64,000 nucleotides of DNA from Baylisascaris procyonis (Eukaryota > Nematoda > Chromadorea > Rhabditida > Ascarididae): NCBI GenBank assembly GCA_037389465.1, contig JAZARR010000070.1, forward strand, positions 2,136,501-2,200,500. Direction: 5' to 3'. This document shows, piece by piece, positions 11,288 to 26,900 of this stretch. The translations under genes and the position numbers were made by a program. The notes under the pieces are model-generated. The model was not told where the DNA came from. It was given only the letters and a program-made list of their open reading frames with translations, and searched no databases. Numbering within the stretch: the stretch's first letter is position 1; the number at the start of each line of letters is the position of its first letter.

Positions 11288-14200
11288 TTTCTAGCAGCAA
11301 TTTCTAGTTTATTTACACCCATACTTGCACTTGAAGAGCCTCATAGACACTTATTTGACTCATCGGCAAGAAAAGGCACAAATCTTAGTCAGTCTTACGA
11401 GCGTTTAATAGAAGACGAGCCATACAATATTATGAAAAGAGATGGAGACTAACAAGAGTGCTCGGAAGCACTGTCCATGTATCATTGCTAGTTTTTCTGC
11501 ATGTTTTTCTGTATCATTTGCATCTGCAATATGCGTGATGGCAACGCCATACCTGTACACATATATGTATATATGCATTTCTGTTCTATAGCTTCAATTC
11601 AGAAATCATCGAAGCTAGAGGTATGAAAATTTGGTATGTGTAATGTGCATCATACAATTCTTCAAAGCGCCGATTTCTGTATTATCTTTCACATTGATCG
11701 TTGGAGGACTTGAGGACATGTTTCATGCGTCACTTCGATCACAAACAGACCAGTTTTTTTTTGGGAATTTACGTAAGTGGTACGAATGATTGAATTATGG
11801 TAATGCCATTCTACATATTTCATTATTTTTGTCAACTTTAGGAAGTTGATTCACCAAATAATCAAAACGCGAAAGCACATATCGTGTCCTCCATTTTGCC
11901 TTTGTACTTCCTTTATATACCTCAACAGTGTTAACAGCAAAACTACACCAGTACATTAGGGTGTATGCATTTCATATAATCGAACATATTCTTGAAGGTC
12001 TCACAGGCACATCTCAAAATCGCAAATTTTTGATCGGAAGTTCTGAAGGAAGCGAATGAAAGAATCGTAAAACTAATGTCATTTTTTCCCTTTAAATGAA
12101 AATTATAGGCAGTAAAAATTACTCGAAGAATTCTCTTGCTTGCTCCATCCAAGATCACTTGTTTAACTCGTTTCGTTTTTTTTAAGGAAAAATCATTTAG
12201 TAAGCGCTATATGGGTCATCTTTCATTTGATTTGGGACAATGCGTTGCTATAGTAAAATGCTTATTAAAGCTAATATCCGCTATAGATTCCGCCGGCAAA
12301 GTATTTTTGACAACGAAAAATATACACCCGATGGTTAGAACACAATTTCCCTAGCTCGGGAAATGACGCCAACATTTTCATTTCGACAAGCGTTCAATAT
12401 TTTTTTTTCCTCCTAGCTCTTCCTATATTGAAAAGCTTTTAGTATCTTTAAATTGAAACCCCATGTGTTAGCAGTTTTGCTCAGCGTTGTTTCCATCAGA
12501 AAACGGTGTAATTTCTGTGGTTAATGGGGCATAGTGTGAACTTCGAATTCTTCGGACGAGCACTTAATTTGTGTTTTCAAAGCGCAAAACACTAAAATCC
12601 TGAAATATGGAATAGCTGGAAAGTTCCGCAAATGAAATACATAGTGAAACAGGTAACCAGTACTTCCTTTTAAAAACTTCAAATGGAGGGACTTAATTGT
12701 GTTTCTTCAAGTTTCAATGGTGGCGAAGTTGTTAATAACCGGTGAAATGTCGAATAGCAAAGGAATCGTGCTTATTTTTTCCCACATGATGAGAACATTG
12801 TTTCGAAATATGCTTCCTACCGTACAGCTTTTTGAACCAGAACAAACATTGTAATGGCGTAGAACCTGTGGAATTTTTTCGCTTTTTCTACTGAAAACGA
12901 TCAACTGAACTATAAAAGGTGCGAAATTTATGTTTTATCTATTCGAATGGAATAAAAGCAACTATTGTTGGCAAACAATTATGATAAAAAGCCATGAGAT
13001 TTCGTAGATTTTTATTATGAGCATAGTCTTCGATTTTCTTGAAAACAGTAGGGCTAACAGACTCTTACAGGAACTGCTTAAAATGTATGAACGAGAAATA
13101 AAAGAACGTACTGTACAATAACAATAACAGATTTACTTAACAGACTTCCAGCATGTGAGAGATGGACAATAGACAAGGGCCGTACTGTTGCGGTAGGAAC
13201 GACAAGTATACATCTAAGTTTGAAAGAATAAAATGCAGAGGAAAATTGCGGCAGGAATTCAGATAAAAATTTTTAGGCGAGTGATGTCTCTTGAATACTT
13301 TATTCATCGGAAATATAAAGCATTCTAATTCTTCCCAATTGCAGCTGCAAGCGAGAAATCTAGAGACCTTTGACATTTTTTAACACTTCACGGGCCCATG
13401 GAGACCGAGTGATCCAAGTTTTACAATATGTCTAATTTTGGCCTTTGCGTAACACTCATCATTTGCAGTCTGCGATCCCCAAAGTTTACTTCATTAGCAC
13501 GTACACATTGTGAGATCGATGCTCTTCTTCATCGTACTCTTGGAAAAGATGCTTATTTGCATGTAGAGTGCGAATAGACAGACAGACCTACGTTGTGTAG
13601 CGAAGGTTGTGTTGACCCATCGTTTCGAAAATTAATTTGAGAGAGGTGCGATTTGTCATGCCATTTATAATACGAAAAAAGAAAGAAAATTTTAGCGAAG
13701 AATGGAAGAAAAACCTGTAAAAAAAACTACTTCCACTTCTATATGAAAGATCACTCTCAGATGGAAGGAAGACCTTTGGCAAATTGAAAGAGTAGAGAGC
13801 ACAATATCAGCACTTGGAAAGATAAGCCTGTTCCCTTTCGAAATATAGGTAAGAAAATGCTATCTCCTGTTCGAAAGAGCATAGCAGCTCAAAGGAACCT
13901 TTTCATTCTGCGAACGCAATGTTGCTCGGAATTATTGCCGATCGAACCCTACATGGATAGAGCAGTAATGGATTGACGTGCATACGACATTTTTAAACGT
14001 TTTCTGCGATGCACCCTTTTCGATGAAGCCACCAATTAAGGTATGTGGAACTTGTGCGATGCTTGCGCTGTACTCATGCGGATGATCGACTATCCCACGG
14101 ATCCCGTGAAAAGGTTGGATATGCGACGCGGACAGGTAGATACGCACACATTCCAAATATTACAATGCCGAACAGCCGGGATGTGCTGAATGTGCTTCTC

Positions 14201-14925
14201 TTTACTTCACTAAACTGCCTCATGCCCAAGACATCACTTTCACAACAGTAAAACTTGTTTTCTACCGAATTTCTCGCCCATTAGCAAAAGGGTTTGAAAT
14301 GAGCATTGATCACTGACTAAACATTTGACCTTGCAGGAAGCTTTCGTCAGTTAAAGTATTCACGTTATTCACGAACTTTTTTGAGTGGTTAGTTAAAGTA
14401 AATGGAAGTACAGCTTTTCCGGAGTCTGCCATATTTGCTTAAACAGTCTTGCTTGAGCGTGAACGCAGCAGAGGATCTATCAAAATTTTGCAAACGACAT
14501 TTCATGACCAAAATTTCAAAAATCCGCAAAAGATAAACGTTCTCATCTAATTAAACAATTAGCTCTAAGGTGGATCTCCCTCTTTGTCATGACAACGTTA
14601 TGATTTACAACTATCAAAGAACAAACAAATCCACCTAACAATTTATCGTTTTTCGTTGAATCTTAACAATCATATTTTTCCATCCGGCATTCTGCGACCT
14701 TATTTGGACAAGGAAAAGTTGCGAGATAGATGCTTTAGCCCTAGAAATGAGGTCGAAACAGTAAAACCAAGAGTATTTTCACAGCCATATGTTATATATA
14801 ATTACAACAGAAGAATCCTCATAGTCGACGTGTTCATGTGTGGAACCAACAAATTTTAACCGGCTTGAAGTGCTCGCCAGAACAGAAATATTAATTCGAT
14901 CATCATAGGCAGCCCTCCTACCGTC
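11288..14925. other. Intergenic, no gene recognised
   Basis: It lies between the small plus-strand gene and the PTR stop. AT-rich, with T-tracts and a short GC-rich patch near 14040-14150. No supported exon. Confidence 0.5.
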
Positions 14926-17900
14926 TCAATGTGGCAAAAATCCACAAAGCACGGCAGGTATGATGATGAGCGCGTGGATAATGCCGAGAGAGACGATAAT
15001 CACAACGGCTTTCACCAATACCTGGAAGTTCCACGATCTTATTGCTCGTATGTTTCGAGAGATATTACTGGTCAGCAGGTAAAGCCGTAAAATACTTGAT
15101 TAGTTTTGCAAGTTTTATGGCGCATGCTTTACGTTTTACCCTAAGCTCATGAATGCTTAGTTATAGATGCTAAAATTCCATCTTTGGAATTAAAAGATAT
15201 TCTAAAGCATCGACAAAAATGAGATCCTTGTTTCTGTTTGATTTCTTACTCATCAACATGCAGAAGTTGAATTTTTTTAGCTCAGGACATAAAGATACGC
15301 TTTCATCACTCCCTTCTTCCACAGTTTTCTAGATGTGAAAAAGAAGAAACATTCGTCGCTGCTGCAGTCTCATTTAAAGATTTATACGAAATTGGGACAT
15401 GATCTTATCGCTTAGCCACTAATGGAATTACTGGGAGCACATGTGAGATTTGAAAACATAACATATGGGCCATTATTTTCGGAACAAGGAGAGATATCCT
15501 CAAAAGTAGCGATGAAGAAGAGTGATGAAAAAGTGGAAATTTCGCAAAGATGAAGTGATTCAAAATTAGCATATGCTATGGTTCTCTAAATATATCTATG
15601 TGAACTTTCAAGAAGGTTTCATTGAAAATGCTCACTTCACTCAGATAACATTGTACAAATAGAGCACAGAAGAAGCAAAACATTGTCGATGAGGAGCACT
15701 GAAGCAATGGGTAGCCGATATCATGCAAACTCATTGCCATGCGCTGTGCGGTTGTCTTATCTTTTTCTTCGACGCACTTCCGATGGTAATGATAGCATAT
15801 GTGTGCGGGAAAATCGACGGAAAGACCGATCGATAAAATAATTATTGACACCGATATTGGATCGAGGTCAATTCCCCATAGTGTCAATAAACCAATAACT
15901 CCTGAAAATATTTTTAATCTCTTGATGTAATAATTTCAATCCGATCTTTTTCATGGAAGAGGAAGAGGAGGAGAGAGAAAGAGAGAGAGAGAGCGTTAAA
16001 AGTGGATTTGATATCCATCAAAAATCTTCTTCCAGTGATTCAATCTTTAAAATGTGAAAAATGATTGCTAATTTTTGTATATCCTCGCCAAATATCCAAT
16101 TCACTTGATTTCGCTAGTGAGGCGATGAAGAGAATGCTAAAGATGGATGTCGCAGATAATTCTTATAATGTTCAATGCAACTTTCTATAACGAACTAATG
16201 AGGAACTCCGGCTATTTGTCATTAATAACAAAACTAACGCATCTTTTCGATCAAATGGAGAGGAGAGGATGGAATTATAGGTCCATTGCTATTATAAACC
16301 CAATTGGCGAGCGGTTCAGTCAACGCTGAACGCACATTGACTTCCAATGAGAAAAAATTATGGTTGAAAGTGAAAAAAAGGCTGGAGCCGTGATAACGCT
16401 GAGTAAAAAAGACCCTAATAATAACCGTCAAAACAGAAAAATTGCGTATCATGGATGATATGATTTCATCCCTTCTATTTTTCACTAAAAATTTCACCAT
16501 TTCTTTCGTTACATACTCCACGATGAAAGTTTTAGATGCGCATGAATTTCAGACCTTATAATGCTTATTTTCCATTATTTTATCTTTTTATCTTGGGATT
16601 CGCTTTGCCTATCTATACATCTATCACAATTTATCTCGTGAAATATTCGCTTATTGCGTCTTACACAGTAAAATATTATGAAATTATTGTGATTATATGC
16701 ATCTGCATATAATAGGAAACAAATTTCCCAATAATTATCAAGTTCGTAAAATTTGAAGCATTTTTTCTAGAATGAAGAATTATTTTTCCCAGATTTCTGA
16801 AGAGATGAAATGAGTGTGTATAACTTTTTTGATTTATGAAGGCAGTCTGTTGTGAGCAGACTTCGATCATATTTCTTGGCTTTGTCCTACCGAGCCACTC
16901 GACTCAGAACCCTCATCGAGACGAGGATGGCGGAGTGGGTCGTAACCGTCCTCCTAAGCGGAAGAACGGCAGTCGACTGCTCAGCATCCGACAGGCGGGA
17001 GCAGAGCCTAGTCTCTAGGCTTCACGCGATTTCAGAACTTGTACTTCGGAGCGGAAGTGAAAGCGATATGAATGGGCACTTACTTAATCGTAGTGAGTGC
17101 TCCGTTGATTAAAGTAAATAATTGCAGAGTAAACAAGTAGAACAAAGTTATTTCTTAAGCTTGTGGTTGATAGGGTGTGATTTATTAGGAATGGCCACCG
17201 ACATGGAGGGCAAAATCGAGCGCAGAAGCATTATGTGATGCAAATATAAACGTTTGTCCTGCGTATAGCCTAAGAGTTGCTCAAAGCAGCAAGTCAGGAT
17301 AGCCGTAACATAGAAGTCAGGATAGCCATCAAAGATGACACTCATCTCGAAAGCTGCATTTTTCTTGTAACTTTCACATTCCCATATTGGATGACGACCA
17401 ATGCAGTAGCTTGTCCAGGTAGAAGAACAAATAGAGGATGGGTCATTTGCATGAGTCGTTTTAGCAATGAAGCAAAAGCAGATCTAACTGACAAAACTGC
17501 AAAGACAGCATACTATTTGTGTCAGCTTTACTAGCATATTCGCATAATAATTTCTATACTAATTTTGTAAATTCTAACAAAAAGCAAAACGTTCATAAAT
17601 GTCGTCCGAGATTTACAAAGATGAATGGAATTGTTTTTGTGAGCACATCAATAGGATCGAATAGATAGGAATAATTGAATATTTTCTGCTAAAAATTTAG
17701 CAAATGAAAAAAAAAAATACACACAAACCGATGAATATGGAGAAAACTGACGCAGAAGCGATTAGAACAGTGACTTTATCGTGCATGAATAGGCAACAAA
17801 TAATAGTCATAGAGATCAGAGTGCAAACAGATGTTTGTATTGTAGTCGGTAGTAATACAGGAATCTGATCACCAAACTCACAGCCATCCATAAACACGGA

Positions 17901-20900
17901 TGCACCCAAATCCTAAAAACGATGCATATATCGAGTTATTTCAACTTTTGTAATCATTTGAATAAGCAAATAATCGAATAAAAGCTATATTATGATATTT
18001 TGTCGGAAGTTCAAGATATCAATAAAAGCTATTCAATAGAAAGTGATCTGGTTTCATTTATGGTAATGTGAAAGCGGATCGAAACCTTGTGCGCAGCAAC
18101 CTCAATATATATATTTTTTTCACACTGAACGTTCACTTTCCCCTTCCCCGTCCCTTCTCCCTCCCCCCAACGGCTCCTCCCCAGTGTGTTCAGCCAAATA
18201 ATCACGAAAGTTAACGTGGTTCTCAGTACGGCAATCGAAAACAAATAGCTCGATTATTTTTTTTAATTAGTAAATTTGTTTGTCACTCTAGCTGATGCTG
18301 ACGTTCTTTGACAGAATATCCCGCTAATATTCGGACTCACATGACTTCAATCTACGAAATCAAGACGAAATAAGGGGAATAAGTGTAACAGGATATACAA
18401 CAGGATATAATTGCATAAATTAGCACTAATTACTTCGTTCAAGTAGAATCATTACCGTATGAAAAAATATATGCAAGTCAGCTTTTCCATATTCTAGTCA
18501 AAGTTTCGTAAAAGAAAGTAATTATATTTGTAATGGCCATTACTTCTATGGCCGAGATTCGTAATGTGACAGCCGCAACATTTAAAGATCATTCACAGTT
18601 GGCAGCATATCAGCATTTTTCTCACTATGTACATTCGAGTTATCATGTGAGTATGTGAGCTTAAACTACCTGCAATCAACAACTTATTATTTAAACTTTA
18701 TTTGACCGTGCGGTGGTGATCAACACTAATGCCAAAGTGAGATGCATCGTATAGATCCATTATTGAAGCGCTCCCATTTTCCAGTCGAAAAATGAAACAC
18801 ATACAGTATAGTTATCGACAATTGATCGAAACACCGTGAGAATTCGCCACCTTTCGGTCCACAATGACAAATTTTTGCCGTGAAGAGCGAAAGTGATGAA
18901 GAACTGATCCACACTGAAAAAAAATTGTATAAAAGGAATTCGATGTTGTGACATAGACGTCACGACCTAATTCTCACTTCATATCTCTTACTTCAAATGA
19001 CGTCACTCTCAATAACTCATATCTGTCAACGATGATTAAGTCAACGAGGCCAATAATGAGCGATTCGAGTTCGTCTTGATATCAATATCTCCACTGTTGA
19101 GACGATGAAAATCGCGAAAAAAAATCAATAAAAGTGATTTTTGATCATACAGCAATAAGCAGAATATAGCACAAGTTAGCCGTTTTTCTCAATGTGTCGA
19201 ACCTGTTGCATAGGAAATAACCGTACCAAATATGTTATAAGTTTATTTTTGATTGTTTCATTCAAAGAATTGTTCAAAAATTACGCATAAATTGTTTCAT
19301 TCAAAAAATGCAAAATTACCTGTTAGTTCTGTTGTCAATTTTCACAAATCCTCTCCAATAACGATATTCAGGCCAACTAAGGAAATTATTAATACTTTCG
19401 ATAGAATATGGCTTTAATGCAACGCCACCATCTTCATCGAGTTCACTCTCTTCGTTACCCTCCGAAGAGAGATACATTTCATAATCACGAATCCAATAAC
19501 GTGTAAGTTGTGCTCCACTAGATTCGGGTAATGATTCAAAATCTTCCACCATCATATTCATACGAATAATTCGTATGGGATCACTCAAATTACCCACTTT
19601 TGTGATGAATACCGCTGGTTCAGTTCTTTCATTAAGGAAATAGTTGTCTTGAATCCTTGTTGCCTGTAACATGCATCATTCGAATTTCTTATTATTTGAA
19701 CATATCTCTATTTATGCTATATCCCTACATATTATAAGAACACGCTTCATATGAATTGAAAGAAGAGACAGTAAAGTGAATATAAGATATTACCTGTAGT
19801 GAACTCATTCATTGTTAATTGATTTCGATCTTCAAATAGACAATTAAACATTGGATGTTTGTTAGGGTTGATATTCGAAAATCGATTTCATTGGAGATTC
19901 GACGTGAAATGAACTAATGAATGTTTGCGTAGATGTTGGTCGATAAACAGAACTGTGATTACCGTTAGAGCGTTCCGAGTTGGAGTACTTAGAGTGTTTA
20001 TTACGCGGTAACAATACCAGCATTAGAATATATGAAACCTTGCAAATCGTTAACGCTCCTTCATTCATTTTTCTACTGAATCGATAGTGACATTGAAATT
20101 ATAAATGTAAATAAACTTATGAAATACCTCCACTAATGGTGAATCCCACAAGAACAACTTCTCTTGTGATATACGAGGTGTAATTTGTAGCGCTCCGTAA
20201 ATACTTATTGACCAATAGGTAATCATAAAAATAATAATAGGACCTAACGTGAACTTTGTCGATAGCCATTCACAATAAGTGTCGAGAAGATTTTGCACCT
20301 AAAATAAATATTCCACAAATAAAAGGAAATAGATTTTAATCATTTTGTGTAATATTAAATAGTATTCTCGAAATGAAGCACCGAAATATTGGACAATACG
20401 TCAGCAGTTTAATCTATAGACGCCAATACGAGAACAGCGTTGAAATAAAGCAAGAATTAGTAATAACTTTGAAGAGTCAGTTGTTAAAACTGCTTTCCTG
20501 CGCACATAATTTTCGTCAATTTGCCTCCACTCATCCTAATGCTTCCAGGATATCAAGTTTGTCTTTTTGGAATGAGCAGATCGGTGCAAGAAATAGAAGC
20601 ATTTAACTCAATCGGCTACTTCAAGGAAGTAAAAATTGCGAAAAGAAAAACTTGAAATAGTTTGATAGCGGTCAATTTTCAAATCATTATCAGATATCGA
20701 CAGGAGGCTAATTATTCATGGTGCATTAAGGATAATGATTGTGCCAATGTAGAATGGCACAAAAAGAAACCGCAAAATCATACCCTAGCCTCCACATTAT
20801 CCCAATAAGCGCGCTTTGATTTTGGGCTGTTTATTGATTCCATATGCATCTCATGTTTGGCGCTTAGTACCATAATTGCTGGGTAGAGAGAAATCGTATA

Positions 20901-23900
20901 GAAATAATCGAACAGCATTGCCACCATATTTCCAACGCAAAATAGTGACACCTCAGGGGTTGGCGAGAAACTGCTTATTCCAAAAGCGACTACATTTGTC
21001 AACGAAGTGATCGTAATTGATGGTCCCACATCCATCAATACCTAGAAGCACTTTCATATACTCATAAATAAATGAATCTGGCGTTATTTATCTGGCGCGA
21101 GTACAATAAGCCATTCGAAAAGCTGTATAGGTTAAATATTATAGGCTTAGAAAAAGTGAGGCAGGGATGGTGATTAATCATCGAAAAATTCATTAGAGAT
21201 GTACTCTATAATCATGAATAATGCGTTATCACAAACCGCCTGAACATGAGCCATTGTTATGTCGCATTAAGTGGTTACTGCACGCATCGTTGTTGAATTT
21301 TGCATGCGATATTATGCTTTTGAGTTCAATTCATTTTTCAGGTGAGGATTTTCAGTATTAAAACACTGTTATTAATGTAATTTGTTATGACTGCTCATTG
21401 TAACTTTCATTAAGCCTTATTATGGTTACTTCTAACTAAATAACTAGTATTATTATTTATTATTTATTACTTAATATTTACCGTCACTTATTAATTAGTT
21501 TATTTATTACGATCATTTATTATTACTATTATCATTATTCTCTTCATTATTATCATTTCCTATGATTATTATTTCTACTAATCAGTTACTATCATAATCG
21601 TTGCCATGATTGTTGTTATCAATGTTAGCAATAATAGTATTGGTAATGATACCATAGATATCAATTAATCATTTCATATCTATGGTATCATTACCAATAC
21701 TATTATTGCTAACAGCATTTACTATAATCATTGCCGTCAATATTATCATCACTCACTAATACAAACCATTTATCGATTCGTATTCTTTATTGTTCCTTGG
21801 CATCATTTATTAGTTTCCAATGCTGTTATTGATAGCGCTTTTATTATTGTTCTAAACACCTTGTTACTCTTTTTAATGCTGCTACTATTAGTATGGTTAT
21901 TAATCCCATTGGCATGAGTAATACTATTATTGCATGCGATGTGTTTATTAACAACGTTTAGAGGGATAAAGGCAACTAATATTCAAAGCTATAAGCGCCA
22001 CATTTATTCTACGAATAAATTGCTGGCCTTTCTCCTACGTTCGCATTTACAAAACCGGATCTTGGGCCCGATCGCATCAATAAATTCTAAGCATAGAATT
22101 GAAATGTGAGGGCATTGCCACAGTGGACAAATTCTTTCTTCAGGGCAACGGAAAATCGGCGTTCGCATCCCAAATGAGACCATGTACCTTCCGTTTTCAT
22201 CCTTGTTCTCATAATGAGCTTCTAACATGTTAACGTGCTCAGCTTATGTTATAAATCAAGGTACTATATTCAGAGTCAAACAATGTGAGCTTTCTTCAAA
22301 TAATGTTGCATTCGAGAACAGAACAGAAATTGGAGAAGTGTAGCAGTCCCCGGTAAAATGTACGTCTTTTTAAAATCTCCAACAAGCAGTCGATTAAGAA
22401 GGGAAAAAATCACGTCAAGAAGGGAGTCACGAAAAATGGATTGATTCTAAAATTACTTCACCTAACCTAGCAGGTGGTTTTTGGTTTACGGTGATGCATT
22501 CTAGAGTAAACTCAGTTCTGTTTGAACGATGGAATGGAGCATGAAGCTTATGCGATTGAGTCTCATCATGCAATCATTTGGACGGCGCTGTTTAGAGGAG
22601 ATATTTCCACCTCATGACGTGCACCTCCAAATCAGACTCATATAATTTCCGCAGAAAACGAATACAACATTTGTTCATAAACATCTTCTATTAAGAAAAC
22701 TATTAGTACCCCGTTGATTTGCGTACGTTGTTACTCTCACTTCAATGCCATCATAATATTGCACTACTATATCACAATTGAGAACAATTTTCATCAAACG
22801 TATCTCAGTGATAGCAGTTAATTCACTTGCTGCGTATGCAAATCAGCTAAATTTAAACGTGCTTATTAGGTGTGAAGATGACTGACCTTTGCAAGACGTT
22901 CCTCTATTGTGTCATTAGGTAACGATTTACCTCTTCGTGCGTCGCACAATCGCTCCCATGCATTGATCATTATAAACGAATCATCAACGCCTTCAACCAA
23001 TAACCTATTACAGCCGAGATCATATCAAATTCACAATAATTCAGTATTTTTGCTTCTTCCCAATACGATGTTGCCCATTCCACATTTGCCCTAATTGAAT
23101 ATAATAGATCAGATTGCCACATCTTTATAAAATCGTCACATGATGCGAATGAAACAATGGAAACTGCTCTCGAATGCAACCCCTTCTCATTTCTACACAA
23201 ATTCCGAGCCGCTGATCATTCAACAAAGAAAACATCGTGAAAATATTTCGATAAAATTTTTTTATTTTTTAAGGGTAACTCTCAGAGCTGTTTAGCGACC
23301 TGAAAATTTTCTCCGCATTAAGTGATTGCGTAACTGCAAAGCGTAAATGAAAATATATAAGAATGAGTTTGCTTAAATACTTACCTATTGCTAGCACCAA
23401 AAGAGGTGTGATATATAAAACGGAACCGAATCGAAAGCCGAACCAGAACAATGTGCCAAGAGCAGCACCGACTGCCAGCATTGGGCATATGCAGGCGTTT
23501 AAAGCATAACTTATCTTATGATATGTCCACTAAATGAAAAATTTATTCAACGATAACAAACAATACGAGAACATCGACTAAACAATGTTTAGAATATTAA
23601 GTATTCTCTAAAAGGTAAATGAGTTGAAAGAATTTTACATTTTTCTTCTAAGATTCTTTTCAGATGACGCTGCTTTCCAAAAAAAGAAAATGATACATCT
23701 AAAAAATAATAATCAAGCGGCTTATTCGCTGTTCATTGTAGAATAGTTTATGCATTTCTTAATTTCTGTATTTCTATCTCATACAGGTGAGATATATCTG
23801 TATCTGTCATTTAACTGACACATGCTGAGGAATTTCTATCGCTAATAATTGGCGTATTTCGAGTGAGATGTTGAATGTAGCAATGCGAGATTTGACCATC

Positions 23901-26900
23901 GTAGAAATTTGCAAAAATGTTTTCGCTTCAAGCGAGATACCATTTGAGGATATACGATGGAATGCATATATCAATAGGCTTAAGTCCAATACTGAGTCAC
24001 AAAAATAGGAATAAAAAATTTTTCGCATATATTAAAGAGGATTGAGATTCGCATAATTTTTTCGCTTTCCTAAAGTTCCCGAATATGAAGTGGCAATAAG
24101 TTATGGAATCAAAAAGTTATGAGTGAATCTACATTTATAGTTTGATTAAGGTGGTGTTGCATAAATTTCAAAATGGCTAATGCGACTATTGGATCTTCTA
24201 ATATCGTTTCTTGTGACAGCTAACTTATCTTGCCAACTGCTCAACTAAAAGTGTTCAGTGTCGCAATCGGTACAGACGGGTACATTGAAGAGCGTACATT
24301 TATGCCAATGATTCAGCACGTTTCTCAGGAACGACACATTAGTGTTGCAAAAGAAGCACCTTTTGCTGATTGATATGAAGCAATTTTGATCTGTTTATGT
24401 ATTTTGCGATTTGTGCCACCGAAAATTCATTTTAAATATTTTTCGCTCACTATGAATTCTTCAGATTCCATGAATGTGACCTTATTGCTGGGATTTCTGT
24501 TCGCGACGCATAAATTCTCAACGCTTGCTGCATATTAGTAGACGAACTTTGTGGCGCGTTTCTTAGTATCTACCATTTCAGAGATATGGCTGAAAGAATA
24601 CGATACCTGATCGAGGAAAACGGAACCAACGAACACCGAAGTAACTGATAGAATGCACATGAGCACAAATCCTACGATAACGAACGGGAGCAGCGTGTTC
24701 GTCGTGCGCACTATTTCGTCCTGTATATATGGAACTGAGACGGAATAAACATTGATCAGCGAGCTATTGTATTCCCTTAAACAATAGCATATTTTAAGCT
24801 GGAGCTCATCGAGGGAATTCATTTAGCTAAAAATAAAGGCCGTAAAGCGTATGATTTGTGATTTGGCTAAACCGAGGCGACAAATATGCAAAATAGCGGC
24901 GTTCGGTACAAATGAGGTAAATTTTATTCGCAGATGAGCCGACTTAACAACGGCTTTGAAACCATATTTTCTGATATCATCAATCTACACTGCTTGTTTC
25001 GAAAAACCATCTGATAGTTCAAATCACTTCACTGCTTTAAATGATTCTTAAGCTTTGTAATAAAATATTTCCTGAATAAGAATTTCATCTTAATTCGAGA
25101 AAAGAAAGCAAGCCTCTGCGTTGAAACGCTACAGAAGAAAATTTTACCCTACCTTGTTTTCCTAGTTGTGTCACGTGAATCGCTCTCTATGCATATCATT
25201 AGTGTATGCGTGCATACCACTTGAGATGAATTCTTGTAGCAAATAGTATTGCAAAAATTTTCGCATTTTAACGTTATAGTGAAGTAAAGGGAAGAAAGTT
25301 ATAAGACCGAAATGAAAATACCAAAAGATTTTTTCACCTTATTGAGCAGAAAATCGATGCAAACAAGGAAACCAGCTGAAAATTTATTAATTCGATGTGA
25401 AAATCGGAAAAAAAAAAAACAAATGAAAAAAATCAATTGATGCTTTTGTTTACCAATTCTATGTGCTTTAGCTGGTGTGATTTTGAAGTGTTCAATGCAT
25501 CAAAATTTTCTTAAATTTCGCCGAAAATAAGCAAAAACAAGCGTCAAACAAGCGAATATAAAATAAGGGGCTTGAGCAATTATGTTCGTCTTAATAGCGT
25601 CGCCACTTTCAGCAGAATGTCTTCAATATATGAGAAAAATCCTTTAACGTTTTAATTGAGGCGAACGCTTGAGTCGATCTATAAGGTATTAGTTCCTCTC
25701 AATGTTACTATTTGTAAATTACAATCAAATCTTCCTTGAAATGCATGAAAATCTCTTCGAGTAATAAAAAAAAAATGCCTGGCGTATTATGTGCCTGTAA
25801 CGTTTGTTACAGTTGAAATGCAACATGAAATATTGTAAAACTTCTCATGAAATGGCGTTGACTATGTTCATAAAATTTTGCAAATCTAACACGAATCGCT
25901 GACGAATTAAAATCACTCGAAAGATAGGCAGGCAAATATAAGCAGAAACAAGCACATAGATAGGAGCTGATCATAGTGCACTGGGCGAGAAATCTTTTCA
26001 TTGAGTGAAAATTATACCGGTGATAATATCGAGCAATTTCACGATCCCATGTGGAGATGTCTTCAATGTCCCACGCAGGTGGTTTATTCGCAATCAATGT
26101 CATGGAGATCACCCGAATTTCTTTGACGTTAGAACTCGTATTATTTGGATGGTTGGATTCTGTCCATGTAGTTACGCCGTGAAGGTTAACGCCCAAGTCA
26201 ACCTTACGACCAACGACGTTCATAATCGGGAATGAGAGGTTGAATCTCTCGAAATCAGGCTTTCCGTTCTTCCGCACTTGGTCTTCTTGAAGAAGAATAC
26301 CATCCTGATCGAACAAAATAAGCCACATCATTCAACATCATGCACCGATTACAATGCAAATATTATTGCTCATCTGCCATTCCATATTGAAAATTAAAAA
26401 GCAAAAACTATGATCCCAAATACACAATCAAGAAGCATTCAGGATTAATAGGATTCGTTGAAGCAAAGGCCAAATGCGAAGATCTCTTTTAAATGAAGGG
26501 AAAGGCCACATCAGAAAATAGCACAAAGCCGTTAAAGAGAAGTTTTGAGTACTTGAGTTCCATTATCCGACAAACTCATGAAATTGCCCGCTGTTGTATT
26601 GAAATCATATATATATATATATATATATATTGGAAATATATGCTGTTGGAATGGATCGTGGGTTCGTCCATGGATCACACTTGTAATGTATCCTACACGG
26701 GCCAGTAACACATTTCGTTGCGCCACTAATCGCGAGGAAGCGTTATAAAGAAAGAAGCAAGAGTAAGTGTTTGCAACGTACTCGAAATAATACGATCGGG
26801 TCGTTGATGTCGCAGAAACTGCTGCAGAACTGATAGAAACTGCAGTTCTTTATCTTGAATCCATTTCCAATATTGTCCAAAATATGCACTGTCTCGTTGA

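Noticed and set aside
14656..14859. Plus-strand frame just past the PTR stop
   Set aside because: Non-ATG start, no splice or poly(A) support; probably PTR 3' flank.
26005..26235. Plus-strand 76-codon frame
   Set aside because: Antisense shadow of PTR exon 26018-26304.
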